Origin: Candidatus Micrarchaeia archaeon
GTDB lineage: Archaea; Micrarchaeota; Micrarchaeia; Anstonellales; JAHKLY01
DNA: 41,555 bases
Direction of reading: 5' to 3'
NCBI GenBank assembly: GCA_041653315.1
Contig: JBAZFO010000008.1
Span: forward strand, 1-41,555
Below the pieces are notes generated by a model, which saw only the letters and a list, made by a program, of their open reading frames with translations, did not search any database and was not told the DNA's origin. Shown here one piece after another: positions 32,333 through 39,868 of the stretch (the stretch's first letter is position 1; each line of letters starts with the position of its first letter). The position numbers and the translations under genes are program-made.

Positions 32333-33355
32333 TTATTTTAAACTTGTTGAAGCAGGAGTATTAACTATAATCCCTAAATCACTTGTATCGCCCGTTGCCC
32401 AATATGTTGTCGGGTATTGTCCATTCCACTTGACGATTCTGGCCTGTTCAACTTCCAGTTTCCTTAATTCCAAAAAAGCTGGATTTTTATTAGCTTCGCC
32501 CTCTGCTTTAGTTATTGCCGCATTTCTAACGGCAAGGGCGGCCATCTCAATTCTCTTATTAGTGTCCTGCTGTGCTTGTAATTCGGCCAAAGCTATATTT
32601 TTCTTTTGCTGTGCCACAAATACATCATCAATGGACTTTTGTATTTCTTTGTTTTCATATTGAAAGCCACCAAAAATTCCCAAAGTAGTAATTGTTATAC
32701 CTCTTGCTTTGAAAAATGTCTCAACATCTGCTTTAATAGCCTTTGTTAATTCAACCTTGCGAGAACGTAAAGCGTCCATCGTAAAAGATATATCACTGGC
32801 TTGTGTTGGATTTACAAAATTAGCTGCGGAAGTTTGAACTCGACCCCTTATTTCGGAGTTCATAACAGAGGCCAAAGAGCCACTTGGATAAAAGTATAAA
32901 AACGTAGCCGCATCTTCTTCTTTGATATAGGCCGCACAGGTTATACCAATAGAAAATCCAACAGAGTCGCTACTCTCTATCCATATCGCTTCATTTTTTC
33001 TCCCTGTTCCAGAAGTTTCGTCCGCTGTCCAATCCTGTGATATTGGAGTTCTGTCAACTTTCAAAATCAATACAGTGGGAATCCATTTTCCCTGCCAACC
33101 ATATCTTCCCGTTTGTCTGAAACGAATTGGAATTTGTATTCTTTTGGCACTTACCTGCAAGGCTTTAATTTGTTCAATCGAAGCAAGTTTTACCTGTTTC
33201 GACATAGAATCTTCCAATGGAACTTCGCCGGTTATAGGATTAGTTAAATCTGTCTGTTGCAACCCTACCCTCGTATCAGTTTCCGGTTCTATCATTTGCG
33301 CAAAAATAAAAATGACCAAAACTGCCAATAATATACTAAAAATTATCTTAAACAT
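32333..33355 (-). CDS. SPFH/prohibitin-domain membrane protein
   Basis: A 340-residue protein with a strong AAAGGAAGGAA site. One N-terminal membrane helix (FKIIFSILLAVLVIFIFAQM) is followed by a domain of the stomatin/prohibitin/flotillin/HflK-C type: VLILKVDRTPISQDWTADET, VGFSIGITCAAYIKEEDAAT, IRGRVQTSAANFVNPTQASD, KADVETFFKARGITITTLGI. A charged Ala/Glu coiled coil follows (KNIALAELQAQQDTNKRIEM, AALAVRNAAITKAEGEANKN), typical of these ring-forming proteins. Host members organise membranes and regulate FtsH protease. A phage copy could alter the host membrane or host defences. The next gene encodes a small lipoprotein. Confidence 0.8.
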   Translation of the reverse strand: MFKIIFSILLAVLVIFIFAQMIEPETDTRVGLQQTDLTNPITGEVPLEDSMSKQVKLASIEQIKALQVSAKRIQIPIRFRQTGRYGWQGKWIPTVLILKVDRTPISQDWTADETSGTGRKNEAIWIESSDSVGFSIGITCAAYIKEEDAATFLYFYPSGSLASVMNSEIRGRVQTSAANFVNPTQASDISFTMDALRSRKVELTKAIKADVETFFKARGITITTLGIFGGFQYENKEIQKSIDDVFVAQQKKNIALAELQAQQDTNKRIEMAALAVRNAAITKAEGEANKNPAFLELRKLEVEQARIVKWNGQYPTTYWATGDTSDLGIIVNTPASTSLK

Positions 33356-33400
33356 TTCCTTCCTTTCTAAAATTATTTTCCTGTTAAATTTTCTGCAACT

Positions 33401-33706
33401 TTATTTAGGCCAAGAAAAAGGCATAGGCGACCAACCACTGGTCTTTACGCCCTCGCCAATCTTAACCCAATCATTGCCATCGTAAATAAATGCAGACTTT
33501 GAGAAACTCACGCCAGAACCATCAGAGATAATTAAATTAGCGTCCGTGATAGTAGAAGTCTGCATAGCCTTGCCGTAATCCAATACCCATTCTTCGCTTA
33601 ACTTATTGCCTGTTTTTGGGTCATACTTGACCGTATGCTTATAGCCACTGTCAAGACAACCCACCATAAACACAACCACCAGTAAAACCAACATTACTTT
33701 TTTCAT
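33401..33706 (-). CDS. Small lipoprotein
   Basis: A 101-residue protein with AAAGGGAAATAGT before its ATG. The start MKKVMLVLLVVVFMVGCLDS is a lipoprotein signal with lipobox MVGC (Cys17). The mature part is beta-rich (YKHTVKYDPKTGNKLSEEWV, then TSTITDANLIISDGSGVSFS). It lies just upstream of the SPFH gene on the same strand, so the two may work together at the membrane. No family is recognised. Confidence 0.7.
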   Translation of the reverse strand: MKKVMLVLLVVVFMVGCLDSGYKHTVKYDPKTGNKLSEEWVLDYGKAMQTSTITDANLIISDGSGVSFSKSAFIYDGNDWVKIGEGVKTSGWSPMPFSWPK

Positions 33707-33707
33707 A

Positions 33708-33977
33708 CTATTTCCCTTTCTTTGAATAAAGTTTTAATTGAATTTTCTTAATCGGGAATTTCTCGCCCGCCTTTTTGCATAGTTTGATAAATTTACGCTC
33801 GGCATAATTCGGTTTGCCTGCTGTTAAAATTAACTCTTTTGCTGCCCTCACGCATCGAGAAGTCGCTTTTACCGTCAAATTATCACTGACGTACTTGGTC
33901 GCCCTTTTGAAGCTATTGTTAAAAACCTCAAAAGCCACCTCGCCATAATACTTTTTCATTTTCATATTGTTTTCCAT
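33708..33977 (-). CDS. Small basic protein of unknown function
   Basis: An 89-residue Lys-rich protein (MENNMKMKKYYGEVAFEVFN; C-terminus IKKIQLKLYSKKGK) with AAAGGATTTTT before the ATG. It is mainly helical, and its charge suggests nucleic acid or membrane contact. It ends one base before the lipoprotein start. Not recognised. Confidence 0.5.
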   Translation of the reverse strand: MENNMKMKKYYGEVAFEVFNNSFKRATKYVSDNLTVKATSRCVRAAKELILTAGKPNYAERKFIKLCKKAGEKFPIKKIQLKLYSKKGK

Positions 33978-33991
33978 AAAAATCCTTTCTG

Positions 33992-34156
33992 CTATAAATT
34001 ATTGTTAATTGTTACGCCTAATTGTAATGCTTGTTCTACTCTTTTAATTTCATCATTTAGAAATTCAATCTCGCCAACTTGCTCTTTAGGGACAATCTTC
34101 AGCTTTTCAATCATAAGTTGTTTGTAGTTGCATAAAATTCTTTTTATATTTAACAT
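33992..34156 (-). CDS. Small helical protein of unknown function
   Basis: The ATG at 34156 follows AGGTGAAGTA, so the 54-residue form MLNIKRILCNYKQLMIEKLK is preferred; an upstream GTG at 34213 would add 19 residues. The rest is a charged helix (VPKEQVGEIEFLNDEIKRVE). A helical hairpin or coiled coil is likely. Function unknown. Confidence 0.45.
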   Translation of the reverse strand: MLNIKRILCNYKQLMIEKLKIVPKEQVGEIEFLNDEIKRVEQALQLGVTINNNL

Positions 34157-34209
34157 TACTTCACCTAAAAAAATTGTTGCTATTTTCCGCTGCGACAACC
34201 GCAGTTTTT

Positions 34210-34650
34210 TCACTTATCAAAACTTACTTTTGCCAATTTAACTGCTAAAATATACTGCTTTGCAAATTTGCTATTGCCGTGCTTTCCCTTAACAGCCTTC
34301 TCGAACTCTTTGAGCGTTCCCAAAAAACAACACGTGCGAACATAGATGCCTTTTTTGAGATTATAGATAGTGCAACCATCGCCACGACTGCCGATATTAT
34401 TTATGCGGATAAACGGCGGATTGGTTTTTGCTTCACCGATAGCCTCATAGGAACACCGCTCTGCGAAACTGCACCCCTCTGCGAAACTGCACCACTCTGC
34501 GAAACTGCACCCCTCTGCGAAACTGCACCCCTCTGCGAAACTGCACCACTCTGCGAAACTTTTTATTTCCGTGTAATCTCCGGTCGGGCATTTTCTTGTG
34601 CCGTTGACGACTTCAAAACTTTTCATATCTTCGATTGTGTATTTTTTCAT
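34210..34650 (-). CDS. Hexapeptide-repeat protein (SFAEGC repeats)
   Basis: A 146-residue protein with AAAGGAAAAT before its ATG. After a 30-residue start (MKKYTIEDMKSFEVVNGTRK) come six hexapeptides of the form C-S-F-A-E-(G/W/R), residues about 31-67, then a C-terminal domain (FIRINNIGSRGDGCTIYNLK, YVRTCCFLGTLKEFEKAVKG). Regular six-residue repeats with Cys and Phe at fixed points suggest a solenoid such as a small beta-helix, with a Cys ladder. Related repeat genes are seen in phages without known function. The C-terminal domain may be a ligand or assembly part. Confidence 0.65.
   Translation of the reverse strand: MKKYTIEDMKSFEVVNGTRKCPTGDYTEIKSFAEWCSFAEGCSFAEGCSFAEWCSFAEGCSFAERCSYEAIGEAKTNPPFIRINNIGSRGDGCTIYNLKKGIYVRTCCFLGTLKEFEKAVKGKHGNSKFAKQYILAVKLAKVSFDK
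34461..34560. repeat. 18-base tandem repeat (hexapeptide coding)
   Basis: The string CTGCGAAACT recurs at 34461, 34479, 34497, 34515, 34533 and 34551, exactly 18 bases apart. The units differ only at the codon for Gly or Trp and at the edges. The length is a multiple of three, so the copy number can change without a frameshift. Confidence 0.95.
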
Positions 34651-34723
34651 ATTTTCCTTTCATCGCCGTGCAGGGCTGCCTTGCGACAGCCCCCACAGCA
34701 TCGCCACGGAGACCAATCAGTGG

Positions 34724-35257
34724 TTATCTAAGCCCATTTTCAACTAACAACTGTTCGTATTTTTCTTTATACATTTGCTCTGTTGCCATCATCGCAAAAT
34801 CAGAAAAGTTCGGCGTTATGTGGTGTTTTGCTTCGAGTTCGTCAATCACTTTTTGGCCTCGCTTTTCTCTGATATATTGCTCGTGTATTTTTTCTTGCTC
34901 GCTTCCAAAGCCATTACAGGTTTTACATTGTGCGTCCCAGTTTCTTTCGTCAAAATAAACTCCGCTCGAGCCGCCAATCCCCCTGCCTATCCAGTGTCCG
35001 CAATCCATTCTAATCCACGGCAAAACCTTGCGGCAAGTACAACACTTCACAATAATGTCTTCTGGTCGATTAAATTGCCGTAAGTCAATTCCATTTTCTT
35101 TACAATAAGCAATAGCGTCTCTTAGTCTGCCGTATCTGCTCGCTGCGCCCCAAGCTTTGCTTTTTGGCGTAGCCTTTTTCGGTTTTCTTATAAAACTCCT
35201 CTTGCTCTTTTTAAAGCCCATAAAAACCTTATGATGTTGTGTTAGAGAAATTCGCAT
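34724..35257 (-). CDS. NinG/Rap-like recombination endonuclease
   Basis: A 177-residue protein. Residues about 70-130 carry the NinG pattern: KCCTCRKVLPWIRMDCGHWI, then GRGIGGSSGVYFDERNWDAQ and CKTCNGFGSEQEKI, with Cys pairs for zinc and the HNH-like DCGH. In lambda, NinG (Rap) cuts branched DNA during recombination. A second start (MGFKKSKR at 35221, with AAGG 5 bases before it) is about as good as the first at 35257. It belongs with the YqaJ, ERF and NinB-like genes of the same unit. Confidence 0.8.
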   Translation of the reverse strand: MRISLTQHHKVFMGFKKSKRSFIRKPKKATPKSKAWGAASRYGRLRDAIAYCKENGIDLRQFNRPEDIIVKCCTCRKVLPWIRMDCGHWIGRGIGGSSGVYFDERNWDAQCKTCNGFGSEQEKIHEQYIREKRGQKVIDELEAKHHITPNFSDFAMMATEQMYKEKYEQLLVENGLR

Positions 35258-35282
35258 TATTTATTTTCCTTTTCAATTGTCA

Positions 35283-35453
35283 TTAGATTCTTGCCTCATA
35301 ATTTGCCATAACCGTATCTCCAAATTTCATTGTTATTTTCGCTATCCATTCAAACAGCCCGCCAATAGCCATAAAAAACGCACAAGTTAAAACTACCGCC
35401 ATACACAAGCCCAGAACAAAAACCAGAGGCACAAACAAAATAACATTTTTCAT
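35283..35453 (-). CDS. Small membrane protein
   Basis: A 56-residue frame starting MKNVILFVPLVFVLGLCMAV and VLTCAFFMAIGGLFEWIAKI: a long hydrophobic stretch that may cross the membrane once or twice, then a short polar tail (NYEARI). The ATG overlaps the stop of the preceding gene (ATGA), so it is translationally coupled. A role at the membrane is all that can be said. Confidence 0.55.
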   Translation of the reverse strand: MKNVILFVPLVFVLGLCMAVVLTCAFFMAIGGLFEWIAKITMKFGDTVMANYEARI

Positions 35454-35701
35454 TTCTCCATCTCCGCCAGAAGTTCTTTCGCTTCTTTGAGTTCCGGGCT
35501 ATCTTCTGCTTCCAGCCCTGTCTGCTCATTCATAAAATCAAAATGCTTTATCATCCAGTCGAGCGTTTTGGCAATGTTCTGCAATTCGCTTAATTCAAGA
35601 ATTGCCAGATACCGAGCGGACAATATGAAATTTTCTGGCATTCCAGAAAGCTCCAATGCCCCCTCCTCAAAACAGCCAGATTGTATTTTCATTTTTATCA
35701 T
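35450..35701 (-). CDS. Small acidic protein of unknown function
   Basis: An 83-residue protein (MIKMKIQSGCFEEGALELSG) with AAAGGAAAGTT before the ATG. It has a long helix (LAILELSELQNIAKTLDWMI) and an acidic helical end (SPELKEAKELLAEMEK). It lies between the replication protein and the small membrane protein. Not recognised. Confidence 0.5.
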   Translation of the reverse strand: MIKMKIQSGCFEEGALELSGMPENFILSARYLAILELSELQNIAKTLDWMIKHFDFMNEQTGLEAEDSPELKEAKELLAEMEK

Positions 35702-35748
35702 AACTTTCCTTTTTAAAAAATGGGAATCCGTTCCCGTTAGTCAATCCG

Positions 35749-36720
35749 TTAAACTTCCTTGCCGGTATTCTGCGTCTGCGATTTCGCTTTTTGTTTTAAA
35801 ATCAAATCTTCAATCTGTTGCTTTGAGAGTAAGTGTTTTGGCATTGGCTTTTGGCTGTTGAAGTATTTCGGGGCGGGTGCAACGTCGAAAAGTTTTTTAC
35901 AATTCGCACAAAGACAAACTCCGGTTTTAATTTCAACTACTGCCGGCTCTTTATCGACAAAGCATTGTTTCGGCTGATTAGTTTTGGCGGGAGCGATTTT
36001 CGCATTCATAGCCAATTCCAGTTTGTCAAATTTTTCTCGCAGCTTCGCCGTTGATAAAATATTATTTTGCCAGCCTTTCCATTTACCGCCGTCCCCACAA
36101 TCAGCTTGACACCAGATAATTATTTTTTCAATCGTCTCCGGTTTTCGGTTATCAATCCGAATCATCTTGTCAATATGCTCTGCCCATTTTTGTAGGTCTG
36201 GTTTTTTAAAGTCCGGTTTCCTGTCGGTGATTTTTTTAAAAAGTAAAACGGCAAGTCTTGACGTTACTGTATTTGTATCTGTATTTGTATCTGTATTTGA
36301 TGGAGAGTTTTCGGAACGTGCGCGTAACGTTTCTGTTTCGCTTTTGGTATCTTCTTTAGCGGCAAGACTTTGCGGAAATCTAATATCTGGATTTATGTCT
36401 TTACGGAGGTGTTTTTTGCATTTTTCAATGTGTATATATTCCACACCATTGACCTTGTATAATTTAATAAGGCCAGCCTCTATAAGTTCGTTCCGTAATC
36501 GTCCCATTTTCGGCACGTCGATAAGACCAGCGTCAAATCTTTTCTTGAAAACTCCGCACATTATCAATGTTGGTTTGCCATCATAATTAGCATTGTCATC
36601 ACACGCCGCAATAAGTCGTGTATAGAGCGTCTCTGCTTCAAAGGAAACATTATTCACTTTTTCGCTATCCGGATAGCTGCATAAAAGAGGATTCCAGGGT
36701 TGTCGTTTTTCTTTAATCAT
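35749..36720 (-). CDS. DnaD-like phage replication protein
   Basis: A 323-residue protein. Residues 1-115 look like a winged-helix replisome-organiser domain (VNNVSFEAETLYTRLIAACD, FKKRFDAGLIDVPKMGRLRN, YIHIEKCKKHLRKD). A linker with NTDTNTDTNTVT follows (about 143-154). Residues about 160-235 (LLFKKITDRKPDFKKPDLQK, then WAEHIDKMIRIDNRKPETIE, WQNNILSTAKLREKF) match the helical second domain found in phage DnaD/replication initiation proteins. A C-x-C-x-x-C stretch (CLCANCKKLFD) near 274 may bind zinc. It should recruit the host helicase to phage DNA. Confidence 0.6.
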   Translation of the reverse strand: MIKEKRQPWNPLLCSYPDSEKVNNVSFEAETLYTRLIAACDDNANYDGKPTLIMCGVFKKRFDAGLIDVPKMGRLRNELIEAGLIKLYKVNGVEYIHIEKCKKHLRKDINPDIRFPQSLAAKEDTKSETETLRARSENSPSNTDTNTDTNTVTSRLAVLLFKKITDRKPDFKKPDLQKWAEHIDKMIRIDNRKPETIEKIIIWCQADCGDGGKWKGWQNNILSTAKLREKFDKLELAMNAKIAPAKTNQPKQCFVDKEPAVVEIKTGVCLCANCKKLFDVAPAPKYFNSQKPMPKHLLSKQQIEDLILKQKAKSQTQNTGKEV

Positions 36721-36721
36721 A

Positions 36722-36871
36722 TTATTTCTGTCCCTTTTTTATAATTATTCCCATTTTTTCAGGCTCTGATTCTGTCTGTTTTACGTTGTCTTTATTCACA
36801 AAATTAAATCCAAAATCCAGCTTAACTGTGCCGGCAAAAATCCGGTTGCCGTGTTCAGAAAATTCAATCAT
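36722..36871 (-). CDS. Very small protein between methyltransferase and replication gene
   Basis: A 49-residue frame starting MIEFSEHGNRIFAGTVKLDF. The ATG at 36871 overlaps the methyltransferase stop (ATGA) and the stop is one base before the next start, so the frame fits tightly in the row. A beta-rich start is followed by a charged tail (KQTESEPEKMGIIIKKGQK). Function unknown; the tight context is the main support. Confidence 0.5.
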   Translation of the reverse strand: MIEFSEHGNRIFAGTVKLDFGFNFVNKDNVKQTESEPEKMGIIIKKGQK

Positions 36872-37578
36872 TTGCCACTTGGAAATAACGCCATTTGTCC
36901 TTGCCTTGTTTCCTTTACTGGCACGCCGGTATCTACTGCGTCAAGCCGTTCTTGTGCAATCTTGCAGTATTCAGAGCTTATGTCTATGCCTATGTAGCGT
37001 CTGCCAAGCATTTTAGCGGCAACGCAAAAAGAACCAGAACCGCAATAGCAATCAAGTATTAAATCGTCTGGCTTTGAATACTTCCCAAGAATCCACAGGC
37101 CAAGAGCAACGGGCTTTTGGGTAGGATGCGTCCTAAAATCTTGCAACGCTTCAGCTCTGGAATAATCGAAAATTCGCAACGCTTTTCTTTCGCTTGTCCA
37201 AGCTAACTCTCCGTCTGCCAAAGAAAAACCCCTTTGTCTTTTATCCCACATAAGCCAACCCATAGAAGCGGGCAATAGGTCGGCAAAATAATTCCCCCCC
37301 CAAATAATAGATATTTTTGAAATTCTAATCATACTATCAAAGTATTGCTTTTGGGGTCTATTTTCGTCCCAAGCTGTTTGTGGATACAATTTCCATCCTC
37401 TGCCCGCCTTGCTATTGCCGTCAGCCTTAATTCTTTGCAATGCAGCCTTATTTTGTTCCCTATCAGCATTTATTCCATACGGCGGGTCTGTCAATACCAA
37501 ATCTACGCACTTATCTGGCCATTCCCGCATAACTTCAATACAATCCCCGCAGATGATTTTATTTATAGGTAATTCCAT
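36868..37578 (-). CDS. DNA adenine/cytosine-N4 methyltransferase (beta class)
   Basis: A 236-residue protein. DPPY at residues 31-34 (VLTDPPYG) is the catalytic motif, and ILDCYCGSGSFCVAAKMLGR near 180 is the cofactor-binding motif, so the order is that of the beta group (N6-adenine or N4-cytosine). HPTQKPVALGLWIL is the usual link between them. It transfers a methyl group from S-adenosylmethionine to a DNA base, perhaps protecting phage DNA from host restriction. No restriction partner is next to it. The start overlaps the upstream gene (TAATG). Confidence 0.88.
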   Translation of the reverse strand: MELPINKIICGDCIEVMREWPDKCVDLVLTDPPYGINADREQNKAALQRIKADGNSKAGRGWKLYPQTAWDENRPQKQYFDSMIRISKISIIWGGNYFADLLPASMGWLMWDKRQRGFSLADGELAWTSERKALRIFDYSRAEALQDFRTHPTQKPVALGLWILGKYSKPDDLILDCYCGSGSFCVAAKMLGRRYIGIDISSEYCKIAQERLDAVDTGVPVKETRQGQMALFPSGK

Positions 37579-37745
37579 TACGCCACCTCGTCCGGTATAT
37601 AAACGCCGTAAAGCTCTATAACTTCCTGTGTAGTCAATTCAGCTACGTCTTTGACCATTCTGATTGACTGCTCTCTTGACAGCCCGAACATTGACTCAAA
37701 AGTTTGCCTGGCTAACTCAATGTCTGTAATATCGCTTTTAATCAT
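37578..37745 (-). CDS. Small protein upstream of the methyltransferase
   Basis: A 55-residue frame starting MIKSDITDIELARQTFESMF and ending VIELYGVYIPDEVA. It is helical and acidic. The ATG at 37745 overlaps the NinB-like stop (ATGA) and the stop overlaps the methyltransferase ATG (TAATG), so it lies in a coupled chain. Function unknown. Confidence 0.55.
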   Translation of the reverse strand: MIKSDITDIELARQTFESMFGLSREQSIRMVKDVAELTTQEVIELYGVYIPDEVA

Positions 37746-38248
37746 TTTGCGGATTCCTTTTCGTTTTTAAACCAGTTCGGGTCGGGGTCAGGAATAACAA
37801 TGCCAAGTGGCGCGAATATGTTTTGCAGACCTTTGTATAAATTCGTTGCCTGCACAGTGTTCATTTTTGACAGAGTAACCCGCTTCCCATCATCGCTTGT
37901 TGTCGGGCAAATTACATACATTAGTTCGTGAATAAAATCCTGTGTTAATCCTTGCCCTTTGGGTATGTTGTCGGCTACGAGATATTTAAGTAGGTATGAA
38001 ACATCTATGCCTAAATCGTTGGCTTGTGCTATTATATTGTTTATAGCAACGCCGAAAATAGCACCGCATTGCTTGTGTGTTTTTTCTTTTGGGGTTTTTT
38101 TGACTTCGCAGGTATATCGGCCTGCGGGCGCATTAAGCCAGAACCCGTCAAGAGACTCCTCTTGTCCCGCCCTGTACTTATATTCAAGTTCGGGCAGTTT
38201 GCCATCAACCTTTTGTATGAAATATGTTAGTTCACCTTTCCGTGGCAT
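37742..38248 (-). CDS. NinB-like recombination protein
   Basis: A 168-residue protein with AAAAGGATTTTCGAT before the ATG. Segments KKTPKEKTHKQCGAIFGVAI, IAQANDLGIDVSYLLKYLVA, LTQDFIHELMYVICPTTSDD and MNTVQATNLYKGLQNIFAPL, then GIVIPDPDPNW, resemble NinB/Orf-type phage proteins, which bind single-stranded DNA and help recombination loading. Position near NinG, ERF and YqaJ supports this. The match is by pattern memory, not certain. Confidence 0.5.
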   Translation of the reverse strand: MPRKGELTYFIQKVDGKLPELEYKYRAGQEESLDGFWLNAPAGRYTCEVKKTPKEKTHKQCGAIFGVAINNIIAQANDLGIDVSYLLKYLVADNIPKGQGLTQDFIHELMYVICPTTSDDGKRVTLSKMNTVQATNLYKGLQNIFAPLGIVIPDPDPNWFKNEKESAK

Positions 38249-38266
38249 ATCGAAAATCCTTTTATG

Positions 38267-38542
38267 CTACTTGTCGTTTTTCTTTCGCTTATCCGTATAT
38301 GCCCATTTGCAAAGCATATACGCCTCATACAGCGATAAAACATTTAATGCCCGATACTGTATCATCTGGACTTCTCGCTCGATAATGGGATAAGGAGCTC
38401 CAAGCTCTAACAGTCTTTTGAGCCGGTCAATACAAGACAGCATCAGATTTGGCGATGCGGCCAATTCGTCTTTTTCTGTTTCGAGTTGGCCTAAAAGAGC
38501 CTGCCTCTTAATTTGATTTTTTTCACTTTTAGTCTTTTCCAT
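38267..38542 (-). CDS. Small helical protein of unknown function
   Basis: A 91-residue charged protein with AAGGGATTAAAAAG before the ATG. It has a coiled start (MEKTKSEKNQIKRQALLGQL) and two further helices (LSCIDRLKRLLELGAPYPII, MIQYRALNVLSLYEAYMLCK). Nothing identifies a family. It lies downstream of the small repeat-flanked element at 38584-38696. Confidence 0.45.
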   Translation of the reverse strand: MEKTKSEKNQIKRQALLGQLETEKDELAASPNLMLSCIDRLKRLLELGAPYPIIEREVQMIQYRALNVLSLYEAYMLCKWAYTDKRKKNDK

Positions 38543-38583
38543 CTTTTTAATCCCTTAAACTGTTATTGGTTTCAGAAAAAATT

Positions 38584-38696
38584 TGCTTTCAAAATCTTAT
38601 AATTTCGTCCGGCGGGCAGGCTACGAAAATCCTTGCTTGTCCTGCACGTTTGTTTTGCTATGCTGGAACAATTCGCCGGAGTTCTGCTTTCAAAAT
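38584..38696. repeat. Small hairpin element between 12-base direct repeats
   Basis: TGCTTTCAAAAT occurs at 38584-38595 and again at 38685-38696. Between them are inverted repeats TCCGGCG (38608-38614) and CGCCGGA (38674-38680), with an inner GCAGG/CCTGC pair (38616-38620, 38641-38645). The whole lies in the only sizeable gap between the SSB-like gene and the next gene, and the right repeat touches the stop codon. Direct repeats around a hairpin resemble a very small mobile element; a structured RNA is the alternative. Confidence 0.45.
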
Positions 38697-38929
38697 TAAA
38701 ACGATATATCTTCTCCGCCCGCTGCCGGCTGTTCGCTCTGCGGTCTATCCTGTTTTTCGGTCAGGGCTAACGATAAGAACGTTCCGCTTTTGCCCTTTTT
38801 TTTCCAGCCTGAAATCCAATAAATTTTGCCCTCTATACAGGCATTGCCCTTGTAGTCAGGGTGATTATCTTTTGTCTTTTTATCGTTGCCAAACAAAACG
38901 CCCGAATTATTTTTTTGTTCGTATGCCAT
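38696..38929 (-). CDS. Small SSB-like protein
   Basis: A 77-residue protein with CGAAAGGATAAAA before the ATG. It starts MAYEQKNNSGVLFGNDKKTK, continues NHPDYKGNACIEGKIYWISG and WKKKGKSGTFLSLALTEKQD, and ends GGEDISF. The first part is a small beta-rich domain seen in many phages next to recombinases. The acidic-hydrophobic C-terminus resembles the DDIPF tip by which SSB proteins recruit partners. Binding of single-stranded DNA is inferred from these points and from the ERF/YqaJ context. Confidence 0.55.
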   Translation of the reverse strand: MAYEQKNNSGVLFGNDKKTKDNHPDYKGNACIEGKIYWISGWKKKGKSGTFLSLALTEKQDRPQSEQPAAGGEDISF

Positions 38930-38931
38930 TT

Positions 38932-39171
38932 TTATCCTTTCGTAATTCCATCTAACTTATTAGCCAGTTCGACAAACTCCGCAAACGGTGTGTTGTTGTC
39001 TAAAAGCCTGTCTAAATCGCTCTTAACTTTTTCCGGCTCTAAAACCACTTCCAAAGCCGCCTGTTTTTCAATCTTAACTTTTTCTTTCGCCCGCTGCCTT
39101 GCGGCTAATAACTCCGCTGCGTAGGCGTTTGTTTCTGATAGTCTGACAAGCACATCATTTAACCGGCTCAT
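38932..39171 (-). CDS. Small charged helical protein
   Basis: A 79-residue protein (MSRLNDVLVRLSETNAYAAE, LLAARQRAKEKVKIEKQAAL, VKSDLDRLLDNNTPFAEFVE). The start overlaps the ERF stop (TAATG), so it is coupled to the recombinase. Mostly one coiled coil. It could be an accessory recombination factor, but this is only from position. Confidence 0.5.
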   Translation of the reverse strand: MSRLNDVLVRLSETNAYAAELLAARQRAKEKVKIEKQAALEVVLEPEKVKSDLDRLLDNNTPFAEFVELANKLDGITKG

Positions 39172-39857
39172 TATGTGGTTTTCTTCAGCGGCTTGCAGAC
39201 CTGCATCAAGTTTTTGCCGGTCAATAAGTGAGCAATGAATTTATCAACCTGCTCTTTTGTTTCGGGATATAATTTTGTTTTGGCATACGAATACGCCTTA
39301 ATGCTATTCTTGTCCGGGGACAACCCCTGCTCGCTTGCGGTGTCCAAAATTTTATTATAAATATCGTCAATGGCTCTTTGCTCTGTCGGGGTTATGTCTT
39401 TGATTTTGGGTTCATCCTTTAGTGGTTTATCATTGTCAGGGTCTAAAACGGAATCATCTATACAAAACAATCCGCTTAATGCGTATTTTCTGGCATAACT
39501 TGATGCCGTGCCGGTTATCTGGCTTTCATCCATTCCTTTTTTATTCAAAGGCTCTCTGGCGAAAGCCGATACCGATTGGCTTTCAGTTCCCAATTTTATC
39601 GTGGCTGTTGCCTTAACATAAAAACGACTGCCGTCAACGTCATATTGTTTATCTTTTGCTAATGGAGATTGAAATTGTTGTGTTGGTGTCGATGCGATAT
39701 AAATTATTTCGTCTGTAAGCGTTAAAACTGCCCCATTCAATAATGGCTTAACGGCTTCGAGAATGTCGCCGCAGGTTCGATAATTATACCCGCCGAAAGC
39801 GTTTTTTTGCGTCTTAGGCACTTTCAAGTCTTTTTGTATTTTGTTCAAAATTTCCAT
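39171..39857 (-). CDS. ERF-type single-strand annealing protein
   Basis: A 228-residue protein with GGAGACTAAA before the ATG. Residues 1-130 match the ERF family: VPKTQKNAFGGYNYRTCGDI, LEAVKPLLNGAVLTLTDEII, FYVKATATIKLGTESQSVSA and the signature ITGTASSYARKYALSGLFCI followed by DD. It anneals complementary single strands and pairs with the YqaJ-type exonuclease just upstream, forming a phage recombination system. The C-terminal part (about 150-228) is a helical tail of unknown role. Confidence 0.88.
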   Translation of the reverse strand: MEILNKIQKDLKVPKTQKNAFGGYNYRTCGDILEAVKPLLNGAVLTLTDEIIYIASTPTQQFQSPLAKDKQYDVDGSRFYVKATATIKLGTESQSVSAFAREPLNKKGMDESQITGTASSYARKYALSGLFCIDDSVLDPDNDKPLKDEPKIKDITPTEQRAIDDIYNKILDTASEQGLSPDKNSIKAYSYAKTKLYPETKEQVDKFIAHLLTGKNLMQVCKPLKKTT

Positions 39858-39868
39858 TTTAGTCTCCG

